DNA from: Deltaproteobacteria bacterium
Lineage (GTDB): Bacteria; Desulfobacterota; Desulfomonilia; UBA1062
Reading direction: 5' to 3'
NCBI GenBank assembly: GCA_018433775.1
Contig: JAHDQN010000006.1
Span: forward strand, 102,771-166,770
Length of the DNA: 64,000 bases
Numbering within the stretch: position 1 is the first letter of the stretch; each line of letters begins with the position of its first letter. Shown here piece after piece: positions 44,008 through 53,013 of the stretch. The position numbers and the translations under genes are program-made. The notes below the pieces were generated by a model. The model was given only the letters and a program-made list of their open reading frames with translations, was not told the DNA's origin and made no database searches.

Positions 44008-44646
44008 TTATCGGGATGGGACCCCCGGTTCCATTGGCATCGGCGGCTGCTTCACCGCGCCCTCTTCTCCCTCCAGGTGAAAGAGGCTCTCCGGAAGACC
44101 GGTGTCGAACCGGTAGTTCGAGAGCCGGATATCGCTCTGGTTGCCCGTTGCATCCTTGAGGAGGATCCTCTTGATGGCGTGGGAATCGTCGGTCCAGACC
44201 GTGATGTGGCCGGAGCCTTCCCGGGGGTAGAGGAACAGGGCGTCCGAGCTTTCCTGCACCTCGTAACCCTCGCCGATGGACTCCAGCCCGGAGAAGAACC
44301 CCAGGATATTCTGATTCGCCATCTCGGGCGGCAGGGCCTGCACGGTGGTGGTGTCTTCCTCCGGGATATGGATAACTACCTCCTGGCCTTTGAGGATGAT
44401 GACCTGTCGCTGGGGCTTGAAGACGTCCATTCTCACCCCCACCCCGCGCCTGTAGGACACCGTGCCCGTGAAACGGACCTCCTTGTTCACCAGGCTCTGG
44501 AAGGTATTCTGCGTGAAGCTCACGGTGAAGTCCTGATAGTCCATATAGAACCGCTGGATGTTCTTCAGGCTTTCCGCATACAGGGGGGACTCGACGCAGA
44601 CCGCGAATATGAGTATGATCAGGCTATTCTTCCATTTCAGCGCCAT
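44008..44646 (-). CDS. lolA: Outer-membrane lipoprotein carrier protein LolA
   Basis: 212 residues with a signal peptide (NSLIILIFAVCVESPLYA). The body has the LolA pattern: FTVSFTQNTFQSL, FTGTVSYRRGVGVRMDVFKP, GQEVVIHIPEE and a late WTDDSHAIKRI-LLKD strand pair. It carries lipoproteins across the periplasm to the outer membrane, consistent with the many lipoproteins in this window. Its start overlaps the ftsK end by 23 bases. A loose region of about 250 bases lies after it. Confidence 0.9.
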   Translation of the reverse strand: MALKWKNSLIILIFAVCVESPLYAESLKNIQRFYMDYQDFTVSFTQNTFQSLVNKEVRFTGTVSYRRGVGVRMDVFKPQRQVIILKGQEVVIHIPEEDTTTVQALPPEMANQNILGFFSGLESIGEGYEVQESSDALFLYPREGSGHITVWTDDSHAIKRILLKDATGNQSDIRLSNYRFDTGLPESLFHLEGEEGAVKQPPMPMEPGVPSR

Positions 44647-46876
44647 AAGAGCTTACCAACACCTTTCTTGGTTTTCCCGCCGTATCGGCGGGGCCGATGA
44701 TTCCTTCGCGCTCCATCTGCTCGATGATGCGCGCCGCACGGTTGTATCCGATCCGGAATCTCCGCTGAATGAGGGAGATGGAGGCGCTCCCCTTTCCGGT
44801 CACGAACTCCAGAGCCTCGTCGTACACGGGATCGTATTCGTTCTCCGGGGAGGATCCGCCGTTGTTCGAATCATCCTCTGCCATGCGCGCGATCTGATCG
44901 TCAAGCCCTTCGATGTAGTCCGGGCCGCCCTGCTCGCGAATGAACTCCACCACCTTGTCGAGCTCCTCCTCGGATACGTATGCGCCGTGCACGCGCATCA
45001 GGTGGGAGTTGCCGGGAGTGAGGAAGAGCATGTCGCCCAGGCCCAGGAGCTGATCGGCCCCGGACGAGTCGAGGATGGTCCGGGAGTCGATCTTGGACGA
45101 CACCCGAAACGAGATCCGCGAGGGGAAGTTCGACTTGATCAGCCCGGTGATGACGTCCACCGAGGGGCGCTGGGTGGCCACGATCATGTAGATGCCCGCG
45201 GCCCGGGCCATCTGTGCGAGCCTTGCGATATAGACTTCCACCTCGCGGTTGGCCATCATGAGGTCGGCCATCTCGTCGATGATGATCACCAGCTTGGGCA
45301 GCAGGCCCGTGCGGGCCTCCTGGTTCCTGAGTGTGGCCAGGGTGGTGGCGGCCCGGTCTTTTTCGTTTTTCCTCACCTTTTTGTTGTACGAGTCGATCCC
45401 CTTGACGCCCAGGTCCTTGAACCACTCGTAGCGCATCTCCATCTCGCTCACGGCCCATTTGAGCACCGGGATGGCCTCCTTGGGGTTGACCACCACGGGA
45501 TAGAGCAGGTGGGGGATGCCCTCGTAGTGGGAGAGCTCGATCCGCTTGGGGTCGATCATGATGAACTTGAGCTCGGATGGGTCGTTGCGGTAGAGCAGCG
45601 AGAGGATCATGGTGTTCAGGCCCACGCTCTTGCCCGTGCCGGTGGCCCCCGCGATGAGCAGGTGGGGCATCTTCGCCAGGTTCGTCACCACGGGCGTGCC
45701 CTCGATGTTGGAGCCCAGAGCCAGGGTGAGCGGCGTGTTGGACATGACGAACTCTCTGCTGGAAAGGATCTTCTTCAGACAGACCATCTCGCGGGTCCGG
45801 TTGGGGATCTCGATCCCGACCGCGTTCTTCCCGGGTATGGGCGCCACCACCCTCACGGGCGAGGCCTTGAGCGCCATGGCGAGATCGTCCGCAAGGGAGA
45901 CGATCTTGTTGATCTTGATGCCCGGGGCCGGCGTGAACTCGTACATGGTGATCACCGGGCCCGGCCTGATCTCCAGGATCTCGCCCTCCACGCCGAAGTC
46001 CTTGAGCTTGGAGATGATGAGCGAGGCATTCGCCTTGAGCTCCTTCTCGGTGATGACGCGGTTTTTCCCGGGCGGATTGCTGAGCAGGGACAGGGAAGGC
46101 CGCTGGTAGTTGCTCACGAAGTCGAGCGTGGCCTGCTTGGGCAGCTCGACCACGGCTTTGTCCTCGTGCCCGGAGATGGTTATCTGGGGCTCCTTCTTCA
46201 CGGAGGGCGCCTCCCCGGCGACGGCCTCGGGCGCCTTGGGCTTTTCCTCCTGCGGCTTCCGGGGGATCTTCTGCTTGACCGGCTTTTCCATCTCCCTGCG
46301 CTTGCGCTTGAGCTGCCGGTTTTCCCGTATGCTCGCGGTGAGGTCTTTCAGGGCGTGATAGGGGGTGAAGAGGTCGTAGCCCATCATCACCCCGGCGCAC
46401 AGCAACATGAGCAGGAGCACGACCGAGCCCCACGAGAGATAGGTGAAGAGCGCGGTGCCGACGATATGGCCCAGGAGCCCGCCCGCCTTCATGGCCTCCT
46501 TTCCCAGCAGCTCGGTGTTCATCTGGACGATATCCAGCAGCCCCAGCGACACGAAGAAGAGGATGAGGGTGCTCACGGGCTTCGTCCACCGGGTAAGGGC
46601 CTGGTTCCGCAGAAAGCCCGCGCCGTATTCCATCAGGAAGAGCGGGATGATGAAGGCCGTGATGCCGAAGACGATGAACAGGCCGTCGGCGAGATAGGAG
46701 CCGATGATGCCCATCCAGTTGCTGATGCTCTCGACCTTCTGATAGTTGGAGAAGCTGGGATCGGCTGCATGGTGGGAAACCAGGGCCAGAAGGATGAATA
46801 TGGCGATGAAGATCATGAACATCCCGGCAAGCGGGAAGGGGAAACTCGTTCTGTCGCGGCTGTTCTTCTTTGCCAT
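44624..46876 (-). CDS. ftsK: DNA translocase FtsK
   Basis: A 750-residue DNA pump for chromosome segregation at division. Four N-terminal membrane helices (first LAGMFMIFIAIFILLALVSH; to about residue 175), a Pro/Lys/Glu-rich linker (about 185-260), alpha-beta motor domain with Walker A GATGTGKSVG (near 412), Walker B LVIIIDEMADLMM, and a C-terminal winged-helix gamma domain (LIQRRFRIGYNRAARIIEQME) that reads KOPS-like sites. The linker is short compared with E. coli FtsK. Its ATG follows the uppP stop directly (TAAATG), with GGGAGG upstream. Confidence 0.96.
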   Translation of the reverse strand: MAKKNSRDRTSFPFPLAGMFMIFIAIFILLALVSHHAADPSFSNYQKVESISNWMGIIGSYLADGLFIVFGITAFIIPLFLMEYGAGFLRNQALTRWTKPVSTLILFFVSLGLLDIVQMNTELLGKEAMKAGGLLGHIVGTALFTYLSWGSVVLLLMLLCAGVMMGYDLFTPYHALKDLTASIRENRQLKRKRREMEKPVKQKIPRKPQEEKPKAPEAVAGEAPSVKKEPQITISGHEDKAVVELPKQATLDFVSNYQRPSLSLLSNPPGKNRVITEKELKANASLIISKLKDFGVEGEILEIRPGPVITMYEFTPAPGIKINKIVSLADDLAMALKASPVRVVAPIPGKNAVGIEIPNRTREMVCLKKILSSREFVMSNTPLTLALGSNIEGTPVVTNLAKMPHLLIAGATGTGKSVGLNTMILSLLYRNDPSELKFIMIDPKRIELSHYEGIPHLLYPVVVNPKEAIPVLKWAVSEMEMRYEWFKDLGVKGIDSYNKKVRKNEKDRAATTLATLRNQEARTGLLPKLVIIIDEMADLMMANREVEVYIARLAQMARAAGIYMIVATQRPSVDVITGLIKSNFPSRISFRVSSKIDSRTILDSSGADQLLGLGDMLFLTPGNSHLMRVHGAYVSEEELDKVVEFIREQGGPDYIEGLDDQIARMAEDDSNNGGSSPENEYDPVYDEALEFVTGKGSASISLIQRRFRIGYNRAARIIEQMEREGIIGPADTAGKPRKVLVSSYGAEMEE

Positions 46877-47671
46877 TTAGAACCCTCCCAGGAAATGCGC
46901 TGCCAGATAGAGCGTTCCTGCAATCCAACAGTAGACGGAAAAGATGAAAAAGTTGTGCTTTCGTAAGGTCCATACCAGAAATTTCAGGGAAATCAAACCC
47001 ACGATACACGACGAGAGGGCGCCGATGAGGTGCTCCGGCGTCACGGGCCTGACTTCGCCGCCCCATTCCAGGACCGCGGCCCCGAGAATGGCCGGTATGG
47101 ACGCGATGAACGAATAGCTCGCGGCCCAGGTGCGGTCCATGCCCGAGAACACGCCCGCGAATATGGTGGAACCCGAGCGCGATATCCCGGGGATGATGGC
47201 GAAGGCCTGGAAAAGTCCAATGGTCAAGGCGTCCCTGGCCCGGATCTGCCCATAGGGCTTTCCGGCGCTTTTCTTCCGGTCGGTGGCAAAGGTGAGGAAG
47301 CCCGTGACGAGGAGCATGGCGGCCACCAGGGAGGGCAGGGAGAACATGGCCTCGAAGTGACCCCTGAACAGGACGCCGATCGCGCCGGTGACCGCGGTGG
47401 TGATGAGGATGCACCCGATGATCCAGGACTGATCCCGCCGGTAGGTCCCGGGCATGATGCCCCTGATCAGGCCGAGGATCTCCTTGTGGAAGAAGATCAG
47501 GACCGCCAGGGTGGTCCCCAGGTGGACCGAGACATCGAAGAGGATGTCCCCGAGCCACCTTTCGCCGAAGAAACCCTGGAGCAGGACGAGGTGGCCGGAG
47601 CTGGAGACGGGCAGAAACTCGGTCAGCCCCTGGACCGTGCCTAAGATGAACGCCGCGAGAAGATCGTGCAC
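46877..47671 (-). CDS. uppP: Undecaprenyl-diphosphatase (UppP/BacA)
   Basis: 264-residue polytopic membrane enzyme recycling undecaprenyl pyrophosphate for wall synthesis. The catalytic segments are GLTEFLPVSSSGHLVL (near 15-30) and IIPGISRSGSTI (near 165). About eight membrane helices can be drawn. GTG start with AGGAGGAACCC upstream. Nine bases after RNase J and directly before ftsK. Confidence 0.96.
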   Translation of the reverse strand: MHDLLAAFILGTVQGLTEFLPVSSSGHLVLLQGFFGERWLGDILFDVSVHLGTTLAVLIFFHKEILGLIRGIMPGTYRRDQSWIIGCILITTAVTGAIGVLFRGHFEAMFSLPSLVAAMLLVTGFLTFATDRKKSAGKPYGQIRARDALTIGLFQAFAIIPGISRSGSTIFAGVFSGMDRTWAASYSFIASIPAILGAAVLEWGGEVRPVTPEHLIGALSSCIVGLISLKFLVWTLRKHNFFIFSVYCWIAGTLYLAAHFLGGF

Positions 47672-47680
47672 GGGTTCCTC

Positions 47681-49297
47681 CTATATCTCGACGATGATGG
47701 GAATGATCATGGGCTTCTTCCCGAGACGGGCCTTGAGCCGTGCGCCCAGGGCCTCGCGGAGACGGTTCTGGAGGTCCAGAACGTTGATCTCCCGGTCCAG
47801 GCACGAGTCCATGACGCTCTCCGCATGGCTCCTGATGTCGTCCATGATCTCCTGCTCCATGCTCGCCGGGACCACGCCCTTGCACATGATGTCGGGGCCG
47901 AGCACGATATCCGGCTTGGCCGGGTCGATCACCACGAAGGCGACCACGAGACCGCCCTCGGATATGTGCCTCCGGTCTCTCAGGACCACGTCCCGGATGT
48001 CGCCGGTGAGCTCTCCGTCGACGAAACACCTGCCGCGGGGGATCTCCCCGGTCAGGTGAAGGCCGTCCTCCTCGAGGCACCACACCTGCCCCGGCCTTGC
48101 CAGGACGACCTCCGGAGCCTTGCCGGGCATGGCCTGGACCATCTCCGCCAGGGCCTTCATCTGCCTGAGCTCCCCATGAATGGGCATGACGGTCTCGGGT
48201 TTGAGCAGGGTGACGGCCTTGCGCAGCTCCTCCTGGGGCGCATGGCCCGTGGCGTGGACCGGTGCCGTGTCGGGATACGAGACCCTGGCGCCGAAATCGA
48301 TGAGCTTGTCGATGCACCGGGTGATGGCGAGCTCGTTGCCGGGGATCATCCGGGCGGATATGATCACGCTGTCGCCCTCTTTGACCTTGAACTTGTGCCA
48401 CCCCCTTGCGATGAGCGACAGCACCGAGAACACCTCGCCCTGGGTTCCGGTACAGACGACCATGACCTTCGAGCGGTCCATGGAGATGATCTCTTCGGGC
48501 TTGACGATGTCCCGGGGGTCGATCTCCAGGGCGCCCAGGTCCATGGCGATGTCCACCACCTGGCTCATGCTCCGGCCGATGATGGCAACCTTTCTGCCAC
48601 TTTGCACCGCGATGTCGCAGAGCATCTGGATGCGGTGCACGTGGCTCGAAAAGGTCGATACCAGCACCGCGCCCCTGGTGTTCCGGACGATGTCGGTGAT
48701 GGTCTGCCGGGCCGTCTCCTCGTCGGAGACCCTGGGGTCCACCTCGGCGTTGGTGCTCTCGCACATGAAGAGCTTCACGTCTTTTGCACTCGTGCCGTAC
48801 TCGGGCGGAACCTGCCGGAAGTCTCCGGAGTGTACGATCATGCCCTGCGGCGTGTCCATTTTCAAGGCATAGCAGCCCAGGGTGGAATGGAACACCTCGA
48901 TGAACTCGATCTCGGTGCCGGCCAGCGTGATCTTCTGGCCCGGGTGCACCTCCTTGAGCCGGGTGTTCCCGTTGATCTCGGACTCACGGAGCTTTCTCTT
49001 CACCAGCTCCAGGGTAAACGGGTGGCTGTAGACGGGAATGGGGGCGTCTTTGAGGAGGTAGGGCAGGGCGCCCACATGGTCTTCATGGCCGTGGGTGAGG
49101 ATGATGCCCTGGAAGGCCTCCTGGTTTTCCTTGATATAACTGAAGTCCGGGATGATCTGGTCGATGCCGGTGGGGTTGTATTTCGGGAACATCAGGCCCG
49201 CGTCCACGACGAACGAGCCGCTGCTCGTTTCGATGACCGTGCAGTTGAGGCCGAATTCCCGCACTCCCCCGAGGGGAATTACGCGTACGAAGCTCAA
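47681..49297 (-). CDS. rnj: Ribonuclease J
   Basis: A 538-residue metallo-beta-lactamase/beta-CASP ribonuclease involved in RNA turnover and maturation. Motifs: LTHGHEDHVGALPYLL (HxHxDH zinc site), HSGDFR, CTGTQGE and HATGHAPQEEL (beta-CASP), and a C-terminal helical domain (VVPASMEQEIMDDIRSHAESVM). I take the TTG at 49297, which overlaps the upstream stop as TTGA and has GGAGAG upstream; the longer frame adds Arg/Pro/His-rich residues that look non-coding. Confidence 0.93.
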   Translation of the reverse strand: MSFVRVIPLGGVREFGLNCTVIETSSGSFVVDAGLMFPKYNPTGIDQIIPDFSYIKENQEAFQGIILTHGHEDHVGALPYLLKDAPIPVYSHPFTLELVKRKLRESEINGNTRLKEVHPGQKITLAGTEIEFIEVFHSTLGCYALKMDTPQGMIVHSGDFRQVPPEYGTSAKDVKLFMCESTNAEVDPRVSDEETARQTITDIVRNTRGAVLVSTFSSHVHRIQMLCDIAVQSGRKVAIIGRSMSQVVDIAMDLGALEIDPRDIVKPEEIISMDRSKVMVVCTGTQGEVFSVLSLIARGWHKFKVKEGDSVIISARMIPGNELAITRCIDKLIDFGARVSYPDTAPVHATGHAPQEELRKAVTLLKPETVMPIHGELRQMKALAEMVQAMPGKAPEVVLARPGQVWCLEEDGLHLTGEIPRGRCFVDGELTGDIRDVVLRDRRHISEGGLVVAFVVIDPAKPDIVLGPDIMCKGVVPASMEQEIMDDIRSHAESVMDSCLDREINVLDLQNRLREALGARLKARLGKKPMIIPIIVEI

Positions 49298-50556
49298 TAG
49301 TTCTCTCCTGACAGATGTTGGATGTGGGTCCGCAGGACACGCTCTGCCTCCATGATGTCGGCGCGCGTCTGCTGCGGGACGGGAATATGGTCGAACATGA
49401 GGGGGGACCCGATCCGGATTCTCACCGGAGAGCGCCTGATGGACGAGGTCCACCGGGGCATAAGCTCATAGGCCCCCGAGATGCCTACGGGAATGACCGG
49501 CTTGCCCAGCGCCAGGACGAGCCGGATGGTGCCGGATCGGAAGGGAAGCAGGGAGTTGTCCCATGTTCGCTCTCCCTCCGGGTAGATCCCCAGGATGTGC
49601 CCCTGGTTTATGACCCGCACGGCGTTACGCACCGCCTGTGTGTCGATGGTGTAGCGCCTGACGGGAAACGAGCGGGCATGCCTGAGCGCCCAGGTGAGCA
49701 GCCTCCCCCGGTACTCCGAGTTTTTCGCCATGAACCAGATGTTTCGCCTCGGGAACGCCCCGAGGATGAGCGAGTCCATGAACGAGGTATGGTTGGACAG
49801 CAGGACCGCAGGGCCTTGTTCCGGGATATGCTCCAGGCCCGTGATGTCCACCGAGAACAGGGCCTTGATCACGGGCCTCGCGATGATCCGGACCACCGGG
49901 AGCAGCAGGCTCGAGTCGAGCCGGTACTGCCTCTTCACGGGTACTCGCAGGCTCCGGTGGCCCCCGGCCCGTGCCGGCTTCTCGCGGAAATCGTCCTCGA
50001 AGCGGAGCCTGGGATAGAACTCGGCGATCTTCCGGGGGGCGTGAAACCGCGCCAGGCAGTGGCGAATGCCGTCTTCCCACTTCTTGCCCGACTCGTGGAG
50101 AAAGTCGAAGAAGAGGATGCCGGAGGTGCGGCTGGTGAGAATGATGGTGTTGGACTCGATGGTGAGCGCGATGAGGTCTTCCATGGGAACATCCAGTGCT
50201 TCCACATCACCGGAGAAGCGCAGTCCGTCGTTTTTGAGGGTGATGACGCCCTCGTCGCACACCGCCCGGGTGAACCGGGTGGCAATCACCCCGGCAAAGC
50301 CCCGATAGGTGCCGCCCGTTGCCTCTCTCGAAAGGACGACCCTGCCGCTCTGCATGATGGGCCCGGTATCGCCCGGAGGCAGATCGAAGGAGAGGACCCG
50401 CCGGTACCAGTGGGAGATGGTGTTTTTCTCGCCGTTGATCGAGACCTCGGTGCGCGAGACGACCTGTACGGCTGCGTGGCAGTGGACGCACCCGGAGCCG
50501 TCCATCCATTCGAAGCTGCCGCACGAGGGGCATCGGTAGAGGATATCGGTGATCAT
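49294..50556 (-). CDS. PlsC-type acyltransferase with N-terminal zinc ribbon
   Basis: 420 residues. The C-terminal half (from about 225) is a lysophospholipid acyltransferase: NHTSFMDS (HX4D, H near 254), FPVRRYTIDTQAVR, YPEGERTWD and GKPVIPVGI are the four PlsC motifs. The first 30 residues carry C9/C12 and C23/C26 (CPSCGS, CVHCHAA), a zinc ribbon, and residues 35-200 form an extra beta-rich region (IALTIESNTIILTSRTSGILFF) unlike ordinary PlsC proteins. A fusion, therefore, with likely membrane association for phosphatidic-acid or lipid-remodelling steps. RNase J is coupled to its stop. Confidence 0.88.
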   Translation of the reverse strand: MITDILYRCPSCGSFEWMDGSGCVHCHAAVQVVSRTEVSINGEKNTISHWYRRVLSFDLPPGDTGPIMQSGRVVLSREATGGTYRGFAGVIATRFTRAVCDEGVITLKNDGLRFSGDVEALDVPMEDLIALTIESNTIILTSRTSGILFFDFLHESGKKWEDGIRHCLARFHAPRKIAEFYPRLRFEDDFREKPARAGGHRSLRVPVKRQYRLDSSLLLPVVRIIARPVIKALFSVDITGLEHIPEQGPAVLLSNHTSFMDSLILGAFPRRNIWFMAKNSEYRGRLLTWALRHARSFPVRRYTIDTQAVRNAVRVINQGHILGIYPEGERTWDNSLLPFRSGTIRLVLALGKPVIPVGISGAYELMPRWTSSIRRSPVRIRIGSPLMFDHIPVPQQTRADIMEAERVLRTHIQHLSGENY

Positions 50557-50559
50557 TGG

Positions 50560-50685
50560 CTACAAAGTATAGCCTAGTTTTATCGAGTTGTACACCTCTT
50601 CCATGAGCGCCTCCACGCTGCGGCCGATCCGGGACTCCCGAACCTGCCGGTCGGCTGAGAGGACGCGCTCTCCGGGAAGCGGCAT
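50560..50685 (-). CDS. Candidate short ORF (41 residues)
   Basis: An ATG frame starting MPLPGERVLSADRQVRESRI and ending SIKLGYTL, between the flagellar-rod-like gene and the acyltransferase gene (the stop is three bases before the latter's ATG). Composition suggests one amphipathic helix (SVEALMEEVYNSIKL). Ribosome binding site is weak. It may be translated with its neighbours or be chance. Confidence 0.3.
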   Translation of the reverse strand: MPLPGERVLSADRQVRESRIGRSVEALMEEVYNSIKLGYTL

Positions 50686-50700
50686 CGGCGATCGCCGGCC

Positions 50701-51045
50701 TTACCGGGTGATCACGTCCATGAGGTCGTCGAGCATCTCCTCGCGGGTGCCGATGGCGCCGAGCACTGCCTCGAAGCCCCTCTGTGCCCGGATCAGGTCG
50801 CAAATCTCCCGGGGAAGCTCCACGTTCGAGATGCAGTGCCCGTCTTCTGTGGGGACCCCTTCGGTTTCCGTCCGTGCGGTTGTGGTCTCGACCGATCCTT
50901 TAAGGCCCTCGTTTATGGTGGTGCGGATGGACCGGTAGTCCTGGGTGTTCATGTTTGCGATGTTCGAAGATGCCCCGCAAAGCAGGTCCTGGTGCGCCCG
51001 AAGCGAAGATATCAGGATGTCCGCCATCATCTCCCCCTTGCTCAT
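50701..51045 (-). CDS. Orphan flagellar-rod-like protein (FlgC/FlgG-type ends)
   Basis: 114 residues. The N-terminus (SSLRAHQDLLCGASSNIANMNTQDYRS) resembles the flg_bb_rod segment with its SSNIANxNT core, and the C-terminus (NVELPREICDLIRAQRGFEAVLGAIGTREEML) resembles the FlgC/FlgG closing helix. The middle is minimal. No other flagellar gene is in the window. Start could be ATG 51045 or a pair at 51030/51027. It is divergent from the histidine-kinase gene with hardly any space between. Role unclear: domesticated rod protein or an axial-like small protein. Confidence 0.65.
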   Translation of the reverse strand: MSKGEMMADILISSLRAHQDLLCGASSNIANMNTQDYRSIRTTINEGLKGSVETTTARTETEGVPTEDGHCISNVELPREICDLIRAQRGFEAVLGAIGTREEMLDDLMDVITR

Positions 51046-51056
51046 ATATCGGTTGC

Positions 51057-52547
51057 ATGACTATAATCTTGATCATGAAGAACCGGGGTCTGCTGGAAAA
51101 GCTCATTGTGGCCTACGCGGTGTTCGTCATCGTCATCCTGGGCCTCGCCGTATTCCTGGTGTATGTGTCCTCCCGGATCGGCAACGTGACCGCCGACATT
51201 TACTACCTCGATCAGCACAAGCGCGAGATCACGGACAACCTCGTCAACGAGCTGATCTCGCTCGAGGAGACGTCGAAGCAGTATCTTCTCCTCCAGAAGG
51301 AGTCGTACAAATCCCTCATCGGGAAGCGGGAGGAAAACATCACCCGGGCCTGGGAATACCTGTGCCTGGAGGGCGTGTGCCCCAACGAGGAAGAGATGCG
51401 CGCCGTGCGCAAGGGCATCCAGATATGGGGAGGCTACCTGCAGCGGTTTTATTCCCGGCTCTCGGGTCCCCTGACCGACGCCCAGGCGCTCGAGGACGTG
51501 TTCAGGGAAAACAGCAGGGACATGGACACCATGATCAAGCTGGCCCGGTTCGTCAACGGCGCCTCCCTCAAGGCCCTGGACCGGAAGATCGTGTTTCTGA
51601 AAGGGCTGGGAGACCAGATCCGTGTGTTCACCTGGTGGGCGGTGAGCATTGCCGCCACTATCGGCCTGATTATACCCCTGCTCATCTACAAGAGCATCAC
51701 GGACGACCTGGTCACGATCCGGACCGGGGTCAAGCACATCGCCCAGGGCGACTTCTCCTACAAAATCCCGCTTTACTCCAACGACGAGCTGGGCCTGCTC
51801 GCGGAATCGTTCAACTCCATGTCGCGGCGTCTGAAGGAGCTGGACAACATGAAGTCCGAGTTCATTTCCATCGTCTCCCATGAGCTCAAAACCCCGCTCA
51901 CCTCGATGAGAGAAGCCGCGAACCTCCTCATGGAGGGGGTGAGCGGCAATCTCAACGAGAAGCAGCAGCGCCTGATCGTCATCATGGAGCAGGGGATCGA
52001 GCGGCTCATTCAGATGACGTCCGAGCTCCTGGAGATGTCGAAGCTCGAGAGCGGGATGGTACCGCTGCAGAAGGAATTCGTCGACATGAACGCTATGGTG
52101 TCGGATTTCATCTCCGAGGTGCAGCACTTTGCTGAAAACAGCGGGATTCTCCTCAATACCGTCTACCTTCCCGAGGAACGCAAGGTCTACCTGGACAGAA
52201 ACAAGATCCTGCGGGTGTTGACAAATCTGACCCATAATGCGATCAAGTACTCTGACAGTGGTTCGGAAGTAGAGCTGAAGCTCGATACATCTGACGGGCA
52301 CATCACGGTGGAAATCAAGGATAACGGGAAAGGTATTCCCCAAGAGGACATTCCCTTGATATTTGAGAAGTTTTATCAGTCCAAGACAACCAGGGGTCAT
52401 AGCGGTATCGGTCTCGGATTGGCTATCTCCAAGAGTATTGTAGAGGCTCACGGGGGAAAGATATATGCAAAGAGCTGTGTCGGCAAGGGGAGCGTTTTTT
52501 CCTTTACTCTGCCTGTTCACCCTCGTATTTCTGCTGGGAGGGTGTAA
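51057..52547 (+). CDS. Membrane sensor histidine kinase (QseE/GlrK-like layout)
   Basis: About 496 residues. Membrane helix 1 (LIVAYAVFVIVILGLAVFLV), a periplasmic helical region (about 40-185), helix 2 (WWAVSIAATIGLIIPLLIY), HAMP, HisKA with phospho-acceptor His near 278 in SHELKTPLTS, and an HATPase domain with N, G1 (IKDNGKGIP), F and G2 (GIGLGLAIS) boxes. ATG 51057 or 51075; neither has a clear Shine-Dalgarno. The following lipoprotein gene starts 83 bases before its stop, and a sigma54 regulator follows, so the trio works as a unit. Confidence 0.9.
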   Translation: MTIILIMKNRGLLEKLIVAYAVFVIVILGLAVFLVYVSSRIGNVTADIYYLDQHKREITDNLVNELISLEETSKQYLLLQKESYKSLIGKREENITRAWEYLCLEGVCPNEEEMRAVRKGIQIWGGYLQRFYSRLSGPLTDAQALEDVFRENSRDMDTMIKLARFVNGASLKALDRKIVFLKGLGDQIRVFTWWAVSIAATIGLIIPLLIYKSITDDLVTIRTGVKHIAQGDFSYKIPLYSNDELGLLAESFNSMSRRLKELDNMKSEFISIVSHELKTPLTSMREAANLLMEGVSGNLNEKQQRLIVIMEQGIERLIQMTSELLEMSKLESGMVPLQKEFVDMNAMVSDFISEVQHFAENSGILLNTVYLPEERKVYLDRNKILRVLTNLTHNAIKYSDSGSEVELKLDTSDGHITVEIKDNGKGIPQEDIPLIFEKFYQSKTTRGHSGIGLGLAISKSIVEAHGGKIYAKSCVGKGSVFSFTLPVHPRISAGRV

Positions 52548-53013
52548 GGCTGATTCCTTCAGCAACAAACTCAAGAGTGCCGAAGACGATCTCTCCCTGG
52601 GAAATCGGGTCGCCCAGGACCTCTCGACGGCCCCGGCGCTGATCCCTCCCCCTGTTGCAGCCCGCCATACCATTGCCATGGCGGTGGATTCGCTCCTCAG
52701 CGACAGCTATGACGCGAGCGAGATCAAGAAGACACTTACCCTCCTGCGCAAAGACCCTTTTATCCCGCGTTACCTGAAGGTGGAGGCAGGTTATCTCCTG
52801 ATTTTGCTCGATAAGCTGGAGACGCAGAAAAGGCTCGCGGAAAAACACGCGGCGGAAAAGGAGCGGGTGCAGCGGGAGATCAAGAAGGAGCTCGAAGAGA
52901 AATACATGGCAGAGAATGATCGCTTGAAACAGGAACTGGACCAGTTGCGGTACAAGCTTCAGAAGATCGAGGAGATTCACATCAACACCGAGAAGAAGCG
53001 AGGCATTCAATGA
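52465..53013 (+). CDS. Lipoprotein of the two-component locus (QseG-like position)
   Basis: 182 residues: a signal peptide with lipobox VFLLGGC (C27), a helical middle, and a strongly charged coiled coil at about 120-180 (EKHAAEKERVQREIKKE). GGGGGAAAG before the ATG supports the start although the gene overlaps the kinase by 83 bases in another frame. It also overlaps the regulator by four bases (ATGA). In enterobacteria the QseE-QseG-QseF locus has a lipoprotein in the same place that affects the kinase; whether this is homologous cannot be told by eye. Confidence 0.8.
   Translation: MQRAVSARGAFFPLLCLFTLVFLLGGCKADSFSNKLKSAEDDLSLGNRVAQDLSTAPALIPPPVAARHTIAMAVDSLLSDSYDASEIKKTLTLLRKDPFIPRYLKVEAGYLLILLDKLETQKRLAEKHAAEKERVQREIKKELEEKYMAENDRLKQELDQLRYKLQKIEEIHINTEKKRGIQ

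Noticed and set aside
44901..48764. A 1287-codon open frame on the minus strand and an 802-codon one on the plus strand (44558-46966)
   Set aside because: Both are shadows of ftsK, uppP and RNase J: Arg/Gly/Pro/His-rich, no domain, crossing real gene borders. High third-position G+C removes stops in these frames.
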